DNA from: Companilactobacillus futsaii JCM 17355
Lineage (GTDB): Bacteria; Bacillota; Bacilli; Lactobacillales; Lactobacillaceae
Assembly: GCF_001435505.1 (NCBI RefSeq)
Contig: NZ_AZDO01000007.1
Coordinates: forward strand, 1-37,168
Reading direction: 5' to 3'
Length of the DNA stretch: 37,168 bases
The notes beneath the pieces are model-generated. The model was not told the origin of the DNA, ran no database searches, and was given only the letters and a program-made list of their open reading frames with translations. A program made the position numbers and the translations under genes. Shown here piece after piece: positions 16,401 through 23,925 of the stretch (its first letter is position 1; each line of letters starts with the position of its first letter).

Positions 16401-17975
16401 TTATCTGCTGAAAGCTATAAGTTCAATGATCCTAATATTACTAAAAATTCAGATGGTACTATTACTTATGTTCAACCGATTACGGTTAATAAAAAGAGTA
16501 CAGCAAACTGGACGGACGATTCAAATAAGGGAAATAATATTCAGAATTTGAACGTAGATGTAACAGTTGGTGACGATGATAGTGCTTTATCTAATACTGA
16601 AGGTTATGATTTAACAGACGCTGCCTCAAAAAGCTTAGTTGATAAAGAGAACAATAATGGGATTTTATTATCTCCTGAATACTACAATATAAATTCTGAT
16701 GGAACTGCTGGCGAAAAATCGGATTATGCTTCTGGATATAAGATTATGAGACCAGGAACTTATTATCGTCAGGTTACATTTAGTTTATTGGCAGGTGTAC
16801 CTGAAGATTATGACTTTAGTAAATTGCCAGGCTATGTAAGTTCAGATGATAATTCGGTAACCGTTGATCAAAAAATTACCGCTACAGCTTTAACTCCAAG
16901 CGATGATATTAAGGATGCTTCAACGACCACCGGTACTTCATCAACGTCCAAATCTGTTGAAAATCCAGCTGATATTGCTTTAACTGGTAAAGATAATGCA
17001 TCCCTTATTAAATCAGATCCAACTTTTGATGGTTTTTATGATAAGGATGGCAATAAGTTATCTGACGTTGTAGATAAGAACGGTAACTTTACTAAAGCTG
17101 GAACTTACTATCAAAAAGTTACGGTTCCATTAACGGATAATGCTGACTACGCTTATGATTTTGATTCATTGAATGGAACAGTAAATCACGATGCTGAAAA
17201 TCCAACGGTTACCTTTATGCGTACAATAACCGTTAATCAACATCATAGTAGTGGTTCATCAACAAATACGAATTCTGAAGACGAATGGACCTACTATCAA
17301 GATGCTGGTGTGGTAACAACTAAGACAACAGAACCAACATATTCCTTGAATAACCACGCTAATGAAACGATTCAAAATCGTGCTTTGTCCGGAGATTCTA
17401 GTTGGGTAACGGATCAGTACCGTGTCAACAATCGTACTGGCGTTAAACAATATCGGGTTGCGACTGGCGAATGGATTGATGCTAACGATGTCTACTTCCG
17501 TGATAATGGCAATAATACCGAAGATGAGTGGACTTATTACAAAGATCCTGGTGTAGTTCTTACTAAAGAAACACAAGAGTATTATTCTTTGAATAACCAC
17601 GCTAACGAAACGATTCAAAACCGTGCTTTGTCTGAAGATTCTGGTTGGATAACGGATCAATATCGTGTCAACAATCGTACTGGTGTCAAACAATATCGAG
17701 TTGCGACTGGCGAATGGATCGATTCACACGATGTTATTTTCGTTAAAGATGTACAAATGATTGTTAACGTTGATGAAACAAAGGACTATTACAATCTTCA
17801 TGACATTCAAAAGAATGCTAACAGCAATCGTGCTCTAGAAAAGAAGACCTCATGGCTCACTGATAAAGTAGCAATCGATTACGATGGTTCAACGTATTAC
17901 CGTGTCGCTACAAATGAATGGGTCAAACAAGAAAATGGTGTCCATCTAGACACATCCGTTTGGTATAAAAATTAA
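13476..17975 (+). CDS. Giant secreted repeat protein with C-terminal SLAP cell-wall-binding repeats
   Basis: A 1499-residue secreted protein. MKKNVKYIGSAIAVALLAAG plus a hydrophobic stretch is a signal peptide, probably cut near VVNA-DG (about residue 39). After a unique N-terminal region (40-200), about eight divergent tandem modules of 100-160 residues follow, each containing a G-[TN]-Y-Y-[RQ]-x-[VI]-[TS] strand (near residues 308, 467, 585, 721, 854, 963, 1093, 1208) and most ending in TYVQK[IV]T[VI]. Residues about 1268-1499 hold three SLAP-type repeats with NRAL, SSWVTDQ and YRVATGEWI, the first two being 81-residue near-copies. No LPxTG anchor, so wall attachment is likely non-covalent. 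Possible adhesin or S-layer-associated protein. The promoter-proximal CGGAGGG supports ATG 13476. Confidence 0.85.
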   Translation: MKKNVKYIGSAIAVALLAAGAPVVISMMVPTSEIVVNADGVDYNPPSDLPITTFLNDFMSQFGDQYVSNSQVFVDALEQKYPYIVEGKYSYFDPDNPAHVLDLQRDPAVEMLKIKKNTFPLANGNNDYYRDVLGSLKLTDANQNQIILKSADDYSRVEDEFKNNKIPFPITIEIQMVSSTNPSDGYGTYTPPSLETPGVTSDMIYKKFKINMSRFDVTKEVTSPNVVVGSSLSDSALVNNNSLKVTDNYSVTNGDGQRVPIYGKSLFTGTDEGKKAAADYASSSQFNPDSMDSGNIPSGVLNSDNQITKPGTYYQTVSYKLDNGNDKAIEAMLNDSVDPETSQKVNLYKLFINGSNTEATVGTDFIYNKSVGMITIIRPINVVDNGVKKNIVNQETNVGETKYSSEIVAGNTLSDGVGNSLINDSDTNRGITFGDNYYSENTDPSEVLNNDKDSSVNVTDSNGNFIQSGNYLRTITFHLITSSVDTNKFGTEENKDYVLNTDNNTVTYIQKVHIGDPTQKIDVTVDIPDVNVYYMDPVNTDTNELKISTKNGDIISSNVEIGTSYYGSAENALEKTNPETIVKNGVYNSIGDKYRTVTYTLPKNVSYYTFPKTENDVGYTTDGNTVTYVQKVKINRMIATVTVDPLEIPLGTSINDSSVSNENIGLSIKANNKELNHTDPVITFISDNTGYNTNNYFVNKENALDGSPSSTNIIENGKFVHSGTYYRVVRITNTIMPGAYNYQLESDSDNMKVIPGGTRYYYYAQPVIVSEPKETSENINALTVIAGTPSDGASIDGTKLNDSTIYDIKDVSDSGNPNSIVSNVTIGDYYEKENDALEGDKSKTADTTKGLTKSTYYRTITFKLNEGDGYKYSFPNAEKIDAENDEVTYIQKITVDPIVAKVDSATVPEITIKDLISKLPDSSNYALKMKDDTPIHAEVESDTVYEDSNLNTPVKSDTFDKAKTYYRAITFKPTDLSAESYKFNDPNITKNSDGTITYVQPITVNKKSTANWTDDSNKGNNIQNLNVDVTVGDDDSALSNTEGYDLTDAASKSLVDKENNNGILLSPEYYNINSDGTAGEKSDYASGYKIMRPGTYYRQVTFSLLAGVPEDYDFSKLPGYVSSDDNSVTVDQKITATALTPSDDIKDASTTTGTSSTSKSVENPADIALTGKDNASLIKSDPTFDGFYDKDGNKLSDVVDKNGNFTKAGTYYQKVTVPLTDNADYAYDFDSLNGTVNHDAENPTVTFMRTITVNQHHSSGSSTNTNSEDEWTYYQDAGVVTTKTTEPTYSLNNHANETIQNRALSGDSSWVTDQYRVNNRTGVKQYRVATGEWIDANDVYFRDNGNNTEDEWTYYKDPGVVLTKETQEYYSLNNHANETIQNRALSEDSGWITDQYRVNNRTGVKQYRVATGEWIDSHDVIFVKDVQMIVNVDETKDYYNLHDIQKNANSNRALEKKTSWLTDKVAIDYDGSTYYRVATNEWVKQENGVHLDTSVWYKN
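17280..17765 (+). repeat. Tandem 243-bp repeat within the surface protein gene
   Basis: Two consecutive 81-codon units (about 17280-17522 and 17523-17765) carry near-identical words such as TTGAATAACCACGCTAA at 17346 and 17589. Differences are mainly third-position, so the duplication is recent or homogenised. A third, more diverged SLAP unit follows. Confidence 0.85.
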
Positions 17976-17983
17976 TTTTTGAG

Positions 17984-18013
17984 AATCATGTCTTAATTGA
18001 CATGGTTTTTTTT
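17984..18013 (+). terminator. Terminator after giant surface protein
   Basis: AATCATGTC pairs with GACATGGTT, followed by eight T. Confidence 0.9.
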
Positions 18014-18017
18014 ACGT

Positions 18018-18050
18018 TAAAAAAGCCGATAGAAATTTATCTATCAGCTT
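18018..18050 (-). terminator. Terminator after P-type ATPase
   Basis: On the minus strand AAGCTGATAGA pairs with TCTATCGGCTT, then a T-run. It converges with the terminator of the plus-strand gene. Confidence 0.9.
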
Positions 18051-18054
18051 ATTT

Positions 18055-20808
18055 TTACCAAATTTTAATCTTAAAGATTTCTTTCAAACCAGACAAAATC
18101 AACGTTGGCAAAGCAGGCACGAAGATTACTGCCAAATAGATCCAACCTGGCAAAGTGGCTGTCCCCATAACTAAATTGAAGAATGGCAAAATAGTTACCA
18201 AAACAGAACTCACTCCAGCAAACAACACTGCTACAAGAAGGCGGGGATTGCTGAAAGGATTTCTTCTAAATAGGGTATGCGAACTTCTAGCATCAAAGAC
18301 GTGCCACAATTGACCAAAAACTAGTGTTAAGAAGGCAACTGTTTGTGCTTCGTTACTGTTTAAACCAAAGTTGGCAGCCCATAAGAAACCAAGATAAACC
18401 ATAGCTCCCATGATAGTCCCTCGAATCAATACTCGAGACCAAGTGTGATTAGCCAAGACGGATTCATTAGGGTCACGGGGATTTTCTTTCATAATATCTG
18501 ATTCAGCCACATCATAACCCAAAGCAAATGAAGGTAAAGCATCACTGACCATATTTACCCAAAGGACCATTAAAGCTGTCAAAGTTGGTGTACCAGCAGG
18601 AACTTGCCCGACTGTTTGTCCAAATAAAAGTAAGCCTAACAATAAAGCCAAAACTTCAGCTACGTTGGTAGTTAATTCGTGGCGCATGAAATTTTTGATA
18701 TTGGCATAAATCGTTCGACCACTTTTGACTGATTTTTCAATCGTAGTGAATTTGTCATCTAATAAAATTAAATCAGCAGAATCCTTAGTAACTTCAGTAC
18801 CATTGATTCCCATAGCGATACCGATATCAGCTACTCGTAAAGCTGGCGCATCATTGACACCATCACCAGTCATAGCTACAACTTGGTGGTGTTTTTGAAG
18901 TTGTTTGATAATACGCTGTTTGTGTTCTGGTGATACTCGAGCATAGATATTAGTATTGAGAACCTTTTGGAACAATTCATCATCAGACATTTTTTCAATT
19001 TCACTACCATTAACTACCGGCGCATCTTTTGACTTAATGATGCCGAGGTCATAAGCGATAGCACGGGCAGTATTAGCATGGTCTCCAGTGATCATCACGA
19101 CTTCGATATTGGCATCGTGCAATTCTTTAACAGATTGCTTAACTTCAGGACGTGGAGGATCGATGATACCGGCCACCCCAACAATTGTTAAGTCGATTTC
19201 CAATTCTTCAGTCGTGGCACTGAGGGCTTGTTTCTTTGATAAAGGCTTAATCCCCACGGCTAGAGTTCGTAAGGCTTGATGGGCAAATGAATTCACAATT
19301 TCCATAAAATCATTTTGGGCATCGAGTCCAGAAACTTTTTCACCATTTAAAATGATATCTTGACTGTTTTTTAGTAGTACGTCAGGGGCACCTTTAGTAT
19401 AAAGTTGATAACCGTCGTCATTTTTTATAACAACACTCATCATTTTGCGGTCACTAGTAAAGGGTAGTGTTCGAATAATTTCACTATTTTCTAATAACTG
19501 GTTTTTCGTGATTCCAGCTTTTTGCCCTAAGACGTTCAACGCAATTTCAGTCGGATTACCGAAAGGTTTGAATTCACCGTCTTCTTCTTTGATCACGGCT
19601 TCGTTACAAAGAACCGCACCAGTCAAGAAAGCTGAATTGGTGGGCTTAATGTCGTCAGGATTAGTGATTTTACCAGTTGGAGCATAGCCTAATCCAGAAA
19701 CATCAAAAACAGCATTTCCGTCGTAAAATTTCGTGGCAGTCATTTCATTTTGAGTTAGAGTTCCAGTTTTATCAGAACAAATATAGGAAGTACTACCGAG
19801 AGTTTCGACACTATCAAGGGATTTAATGAGTCCTTTATTTCTGGCCATTTTACTGGCACCGATAGTTAGAACGATTGATAAAACTGCTGGCAATGCGTCG
19901 GGAATTGAAGCTACTGCTAAAGCGATAGAGGTGGATAAAACGGAGGTTATGGAGTTGATACTTAATTCTCCAGCTCGAATGATTCCAATGATGAATGTCA
20001 GTACAACGATTCCGCCGGAGACTTTCATCAAAGTTTTAGTTAATTTGTTGATAGTATTTTGGAGTGGGGAAACCTTGTCATCAACAGATTCAATTAATTT
20101 AGCGATGTTACCTAATTCAGTATTAGCACCAATTCCAACTACGATTCCGACACCCTGGCCGTTAGCGACGGTTGACCCAGAATAACCCATGTTGTAACGA
20201 TCTCCCAATTGGGCATCTTGGTCAATTTTGTCGATATTTTTTTGGATAGCATCGGCTTCACCGGTCAAATGTGATTCGATTACTTGGAGTTCATCGGTTT
20301 GAAGCCAACGTACGTCCGCTTCGACAAAATCTCCTAATTGAACTTTTAATAAATCACCGACTACGATGTCACTAGTGGAAATGCTTTGCCATTCACCATC
20401 TCGAAAGACAGTCGCTGAACGGTCATTCATTTCCTTTAGAGCATCAAGACTCTTTTGTGCTCTGATTTCTTGCCAAAATCCTAAAAAGGCATTAATGATG
20501 ATCAAAATTAAAATAGCTATAGCTTCATATAATGACTCAAAACCATGTTGGGGATCAGGTTGAGTCTGGAAAGCATAGATGGAACTAGCAAATGATAAAA
20601 TTACAGCACCTAATAAAACGATGACGATGGGTTCTTTGAAACTACGCAAAAAAATCTTCCAATAAGGATCATTTTTCTTTTCGGGTAATTTGTTTTCTCC
20701 ATAGAGTTTTCGATTTTGTTGGACTTGTTCGTTAGTTAAGCCAATATTTTCATCGACTAGGAGTTTGTTTAACACCTCATCTTTGGTTTGTTGGTAAAAC
20801 TTCTTCAT
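18055..20808 (-). CDS. P-type Ca2+-transporting ATPase (type IIA-like)
   Basis: A 917-residue P-type ATPase. The phosphorylation motif DKTGTLT is at about Asp345; TGD in VMITGDHA and the hinge MTGDGVNDAP are intact; the actuator motif appears as LTGEAD. Transmembrane ion-site residues resemble calcium pumps: TM5 NVAEVLALL and TM6 NMVSDALPSFALG. In TM4 the usual PEGLP/PEALP is PDALP, so the site-II Glu is Asp. A bacterial membrane calcium exporter is most likely; Mn2+ or other cations cannot be excluded. Start ATG 20808 follows GAAAGGAATGAATTT. It has its own promoter and a terminator-like hairpin in the leader. Confidence 0.93.
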   Translation of the reverse strand: MKKFYQQTKDEVLNKLLVDENIGLTNEQVQQNRKLYGENKLPEKKNDPYWKIFLRSFKEPIVIVLLGAVILSFASSIYAFQTQPDPQHGFESLYEAIAILILIIINAFLGFWQEIRAQKSLDALKEMNDRSATVFRDGEWQSISTSDIVVGDLLKVQLGDFVEADVRWLQTDELQVIESHLTGEADAIQKNIDKIDQDAQLGDRYNMGYSGSTVANGQGVGIVVGIGANTELGNIAKLIESVDDKVSPLQNTINKLTKTLMKVSGGIVVLTFIIGIIRAGELSINSITSVLSTSIALAVASIPDALPAVLSIVLTIGASKMARNKGLIKSLDSVETLGSTSYICSDKTGTLTQNEMTATKFYDGNAVFDVSGLGYAPTGKITNPDDIKPTNSAFLTGAVLCNEAVIKEEDGEFKPFGNPTEIALNVLGQKAGITKNQLLENSEIIRTLPFTSDRKMMSVVIKNDDGYQLYTKGAPDVLLKNSQDIILNGEKVSGLDAQNDFMEIVNSFAHQALRTLAVGIKPLSKKQALSATTEELEIDLTIVGVAGIIDPPRPEVKQSVKELHDANIEVVMITGDHANTARAIAYDLGIIKSKDAPVVNGSEIEKMSDDELFQKVLNTNIYARVSPEHKQRIIKQLQKHHQVVAMTGDGVNDAPALRVADIGIAMGINGTEVTKDSADLILLDDKFTTIEKSVKSGRTIYANIKNFMRHELTTNVAEVLALLLGLLLFGQTVGQVPAGTPTLTALMVLWVNMVSDALPSFALGYDVAESDIMKENPRDPNESVLANHTWSRVLIRGTIMGAMVYLGFLWAANFGLNSNEAQTVAFLTLVFGQLWHVFDARSSHTLFRRNPFSNPRLLVAVLFAGVSSVLVTILPFFNLVMGTATLPGWIYLAVIFVPALPTLILSGLKEIFKIKIW

Positions 20809-20835
20809 AAATTCATTCCTTTCAATTTTAGGCCG

Positions 20836-20899
20836 AAAAAAAGCGCAAGCATCAAGAAACTTCCTTACCCTCGGAAGTGTTATCTTGAAAGCTTGCGCT
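20836..20899 (-). promoter_or_regulatory. Long terminator-like hairpin in the ATPase leader
   Basis: On the minus strand AGCGCAAGC (20899-20891) pairs perfectly with GCTTGCGCT (20850-20842), with inner stems TCAAGA/TCTTGA and ACTTCC/GGAAGT capped by GAGGGTAA, then a run of T. It lies only about 30 bp upstream of the ATPase start codon and downstream of a promoter candidate, so it could be an attenuator. It could also simply end the upstream CAP gene transcript. I do not recognise it as a known riboswitch class. Confidence 0.6.
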
Positions 20900-20927
20900 C
20901 AACCTAGTTATATTTATCTGTAAGACA

Positions 20928-20957
20928 ATTGTATCATTTATTTAAAAGACACGCCAA
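20928..20957 (-). promoter_or_regulatory. Candidate promoter of the ATPase leader
   Basis: On the minus strand TTGGCG (20957-20952) and TACAAT (20933-20928) are separated by 18 bp. This gives a leader of about 110 nt that includes the whole hairpin. The -35 is weak (4 of 6). Confidence 0.45.
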
Positions 20958-20971
20958 TCAGGTGTTTATAG

Positions 20972-22102
20972 TTAGATAGCATCTTTTGAAATGAATTTAG
21001 TATTAGGATTTGAGCCTGTGTAATAGTAAAGATTATTGAATTGGTCTAATGTACCGTAATTCCAGTCAGCTTCAAAAGCAGCGTCTTTATCAGTAATTCC
21101 AAGACCAACGTTTGGACCACTGTAAATCAAAGCAGCACGGTGACCGAAATGTCCGACTTGTCCAGGTGTAGAGTAGTTATTGTCTTCATCGTACCAACTC
21201 TTGAGCATGAAGTAGGCAGCATCCTTGTCAGATTTAACGCCGGCATATTTCATGTAGTCGAAGCCACCACCTTCAAGGTTTTCAGACATATCTCTGTCAG
21301 CTGTTGAGTGATCAAGGTTAAGACCATCTTGTTGTTGAGCACGTTGTGTAGCATAGCTCATCAAGTCTTGAGATAGTTGGACTGGGGCTGTTCCGTTAGC
21401 CTTGTGAAGGGCATTTAGATAGGCAACGAAGTACTTGTTAATTTGACTTAGATTAGGTTGATAGTCAGAAGTATTTTGATTGGAACCAGCATTGTTATCG
21501 TTGTTAGTGTCAACATTAGTTGATGTGTTGTTATTATTGGTATTAGTGTTTGTATTGTTTTGAGTATTGATACCAAAGTCGGCAACATAAGTAGCTTGAG
21601 GAACTGGCATATTGAAAGCCATATTTAAACCGTCGGCATATTCGTGTGTTGAGACTTGAGCAAAGTATTGTCCCAGTTTGTTAACAATGATTTTGCCGAC
21701 TAGCCATGAAGAACCGTTAGCTAAAATACGATTGGACATTGAATTAGTATCATCACGGTATAATTGAGCGTTACCACCGATGATCTTACCGGCTAATTTT
21801 TGTTGAATTGTTGGGACGTTAACAGAATATGAAGCATCCACAGCATTTAGATATTCGTTCGTAGCTACTTGGTAGTACATTTCATCATTGATATCGATAA
21901 TTTTGCCAACAGCCCATGCTGAATTAGCTGCTAAAGCTCGATTGTGAATCAAGTTCCCGTTAGCAGTATATAAATTGGCTATCTTGTTTGCTGAAACCGT
22001 GGCAACCCCGGCAGCCTCGGCATCTTTTTGAGACATTGCTAAAGCTCCAGTAATAGCCATTGCCAATGCAGCAATGATTGTAGCTGATTTTCCAAATTTC
22101 AT
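20972..22102 (-). CDS. Secreted SLAP-CAP domain protein
   Basis: A 376-residue secreted protein. MKFGKSATIIAALAMAITGA is a signal peptide, cleaved probably after AEA near residue 31. Two SLAP-type wall-binding repeats follow (about 40-165), each with NRxLAxxSxW and a Y-x-Q-V-[AS]-T-[NH]-E-Y strand. An Asn/Thr-rich linker (about 175-220) leads to a C-terminal CAP/SCP domain (225-376) with NALHKANGTAPVQ, SENLEGGG and GHFGHRAALI, which resembles the CAP1/CAP2 signatures with His and Glu of the putative cavity. Bacterial CAP domains have no uniform activity. Start ATG 22102 follows AGGGGGA. It shares the SLAP anchoring mode with the giant protein 3 kb away. Confidence 0.87.
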   Translation of the reverse strand: MKFGKSATIIAALAMAITGALAMSQKDAEAAGVATVSANKIANLYTANGNLIHNRALAANSAWAVGKIIDINDEMYYQVATNEYLNAVDASYSVNVPTIQQKLAGKIIGGNAQLYRDDTNSMSNRILANGSSWLVGKIIVNKLGQYFAQVSTHEYADGLNMAFNMPVPQATYVADFGINTQNNTNTNTNNNNTSTNVDTNNDNNAGSNQNTSDYQPNLSQINKYFVAYLNALHKANGTAPVQLSQDLMSYATQRAQQQDGLNLDHSTADRDMSENLEGGGFDYMKYAGVKSDKDAAYFMLKSWYDEDNNYSTPGQVGHFGHRAALIYSGPNVGLGITDKDAAFEADWNYGTLDQFNNLYYYTGSNPNTKFISKDAI

Positions 22103-22146
22103 AAAAAAATCCCCCTATAATTTTTTCCTAAGTATCGGATAGTTTA

Positions 22147-22175
22147 ATCATAGGTGGATTTTATAAATATTTCAA
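22147..22175 (-). promoter_or_regulatory. Promoter of SLAP-CAP gene
   Basis: On the minus strand TTGAAA (22175-22170) and TATGAT (22152-22147) with a 17-bp spacer, each 5 of 6 to consensus. It lies 45 bp upstream of the start codon. Confidence 0.7.
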
Positions 22176-22182
22176 TATAGTT

Positions 22183-23046
22183 TTAAATAAAATAATCACG
22201 ATAATTTTCGACGTAATCCTTGATATTTCTAGGTTTGTGTCCGAGGACTTTTTCAGCAGTATCGGTAACCTCTTTGGCATTGCCTAATTGGGTAATTAAG
22301 TAGAGCATCACCATCACGTTGACAAAATCTTTTTTGAGACCACGTTTTAGCATCGTTTTGCGAAACTTCAACAGACTAGGTTTGCTATAAGTAATCTTGG
22401 TGCCTAAAACTTGAGTCATGACTTGAGCAATTTCATGATAATTCAAGGCTTGGGGACCAGTGATATTGAGTTTTTGGAAAAGATATTTATCGTCAAGCAT
22501 CGTGATGCCAGCAATTTCTCCGATATCACGAGTGTCAATGAAACTTGTTCGAGAATTACCTGCCGGAATGAAGAGGTCATGATGATTTTTGATGTCGTAT
22601 AAGTGTGTCGTGTCGAGATTTTGCATGAAGAAACTTGGACGAATGAACGTGTAAGGGATGTTCAATTCGAGAATCATCTGTTCAATTTGGTGGTGCGGTG
22701 TCATAGGATTTTTTTCGACACCTAATAGCGAAACAAAGACTATTTGGTCAATTGACTGATTTTGAGCATAGCGCAAGAATGGCAACATATCTTGCTTAGG
22801 GTGTCCTAGTTGTGGGGGACGTACGAAGAAGACTTTTGATACGCCGTCAAAAGCATTCGCAAAAGTAGTATTATCTAAAAAATCAAATTTCTTAACTACT
22901 ACGTTATCCATATTCTGAAATTTAGTTTGAGCTTTGTCAGGATTGTGTGATCCAGCTACGATTTGAATATTTTCTTGTTTATTTAAGAACTCTATCAATG
23001 GAAAACCGATGTTACCAGTTCCACCGATAATCAGAAATTTTTCCAT
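22183..23046 (-). CDS. NmrA-like NAD(P)-binding protein
   Basis: A 287-residue atypical SDR with the glycine motif GGTGNIG (residues 8-14), then VAGSHN and VFFVRPP, the usual second and fourth strands of NmrA/HSCARG/quinone oxidoreductase-2-type proteins. It lacks an evident YxxxK catalytic pair. It is only a distant relative of the NmrA-like protein at 1615-2550. Start ATG 23046 is preceded by GAGGTGG. Divergent from the feruloyl-esterase-like gene across a 77-bp gap; on the minus strand it precedes the SLAP-CAP gene, which has its own promoter. Substrate unknown. Confidence 0.83.
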   Translation of the reverse strand: MEKFLIIGGTGNIGFPLIEFLNKQENIQIVAGSHNPDKAQTKFQNMDNVVVKKFDFLDNTTFANAFDGVSKVFFVRPPQLGHPKQDMLPFLRYAQNQSIDQIVFVSLLGVEKNPMTPHHQIEQMILELNIPYTFIRPSFFMQNLDTTHLYDIKNHHDLFIPAGNSRTSFIDTRDIGEIAGITMLDDKYLFQKLNITGPQALNYHEIAQVMTQVLGTKITYSKPSLLKFRKTMLKRGLKKDFVNVMVMLYLITQLGNAKEVTDTAEKVLGHKPRNIKDYVENYRDYFI

Positions 23047-23123
23047 TATCCCACCTCAATACAATTATTTTTATCTCTATCATATATCTTTTAGTATTAA
23101 AATAATCAAAAGGAGTTGGAAAA

Positions 23124-23873
23124 ATGAGAGTAGAGATTAAACGAGATGGCTTAACTTTACGAGGGGATTTTGTTAAACCAAAAACTGCTAAATTTAATTT
23201 AGTTATTTTGATGCATGGCTTTACTTCTAATCGGGGGATCGAGCCTAGTCAATTATTGTATCAATTAGCTCAACGTTTCGTGGCTGAAGGGTTAGGTACG
23301 TTATGTTTTGACTTCAATGGTCATGGAGAAAGTGACGGACGTTTTCAAGATATGACAGTTTTGAATGAAATTGCCGACGGCAAAGCTATTTTGGATTACG
23401 CTCGTAGTCTTGATGGTGTCGAAAATATTTACTTACTGGGACATTCCCAAGGTGGAGTTGTGGCTAGTATGTTGGCTGGTTATTATCCTGAAAAAATAGC
23501 TAAATTAGCCTTGTTAGCTCCAGCCGCAACGTTAAAAGATGATGCTCTAAAAGGTGATACTCAAGGATATACCTATGATCCCAAAAATATTCCTGATACT
23601 TTGCCTATCAAAAAAGGTCTAACTTTGGGTGGCTTTTACTTACGAACAGCTCAAACTTTGCCAATTTATGAAATTGCTAGTCAATACCATGGACCAGTCT
23701 GCTTGGTTCACGGTTTGAAGGATACCGTAGTAAATAATATTGCTTCAAAACGTTACGATGATTGTTATACCAACGATAAATTGCATTTGTTGGATGATGC
23801 AGATCACGGGTTTGGGATTAATAATTCTCGTCAAGAAGTTTTGAACATTGCAACAAAATTCATGTTAAGTTAA
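23124..23873 (+). CDS. Cinnamoyl/feruloyl esterase, alpha/beta hydrolase
   Basis: A 249-residue alpha/beta hydrolase that closely resembles, from memory, the structurally studied Lactobacillus johnsonii cinnamoyl esterases. Shared signatures include HGFTxNR (31-37), FDFNGHGESDG, MTVLNEI, GHSQGGVVASMLAG with nucleophile Ser108, LLAPAATLK, the lid-domain LTLGGFYLR, and LPIYE. Asp200 (HGLKDTVV) and His228 (DADHGF) complete the triad. These enzymes hydrolyse esters of ferulic, caffeic and chlorogenic acids in the cytosol, releasing hydroxycinnamates. AAAGGAG precedes ATG 23124. It is a single gene closed by a strong terminator. Specificity remains to be measured. Confidence 0.9.
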   Translation: MRVEIKRDGLTLRGDFVKPKTAKFNLVILMHGFTSNRGIEPSQLLYQLAQRFVAEGLGTLCFDFNGHGESDGRFQDMTVLNEIADGKAILDYARSLDGVENIYLLGHSQGGVVASMLAGYYPEKIAKLALLAPAATLKDDALKGDTQGYTYDPKNIPDTLPIKKGLTLGGFYLRTAQTLPIYEIASQYHGPVCLVHGLKDTVVNNIASKRYDDCYTNDKLHLLDDADHGFGINNSRQEVLNIATKFMLS

Positions 23874-23881
23874 AAAATAAA

Positions 23882-23925
23882 CCTTGTTAGAATGTAGTTT
23901 TTCTACAATCTAGCAAGGCTTTTTT
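23882..23925. terminator. Convergent terminator, esterase/nitroreductase
   Basis: CCTTGTTAGA pairs with TCTAGCAAGG and inner TGTAG with CTACA, followed by six T on the plus strand and preceded by an A-run, so it can work in both directions. Confidence 0.9.

Noticed and set aside
17259-17693. 144-codon minus-strand open frame
   Set aside because: Antisense to the SLAP repeats of the surface protein; its internal repetition just mirrors the 243-bp duplication, and it has no ribosome binding site.
19088-20563. Several plus-strand open frames
   Set aside because: All lie antisense to the P-type ATPase, whose motifs are continuous.
20836-20899. Known riboswitch (yybP-ykoY manganese, M-box, NiCo or T-box)
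   Set aside because: The element is too short and lacks the core motifs I remember for these classes, so I kept it as an unassigned hairpin.
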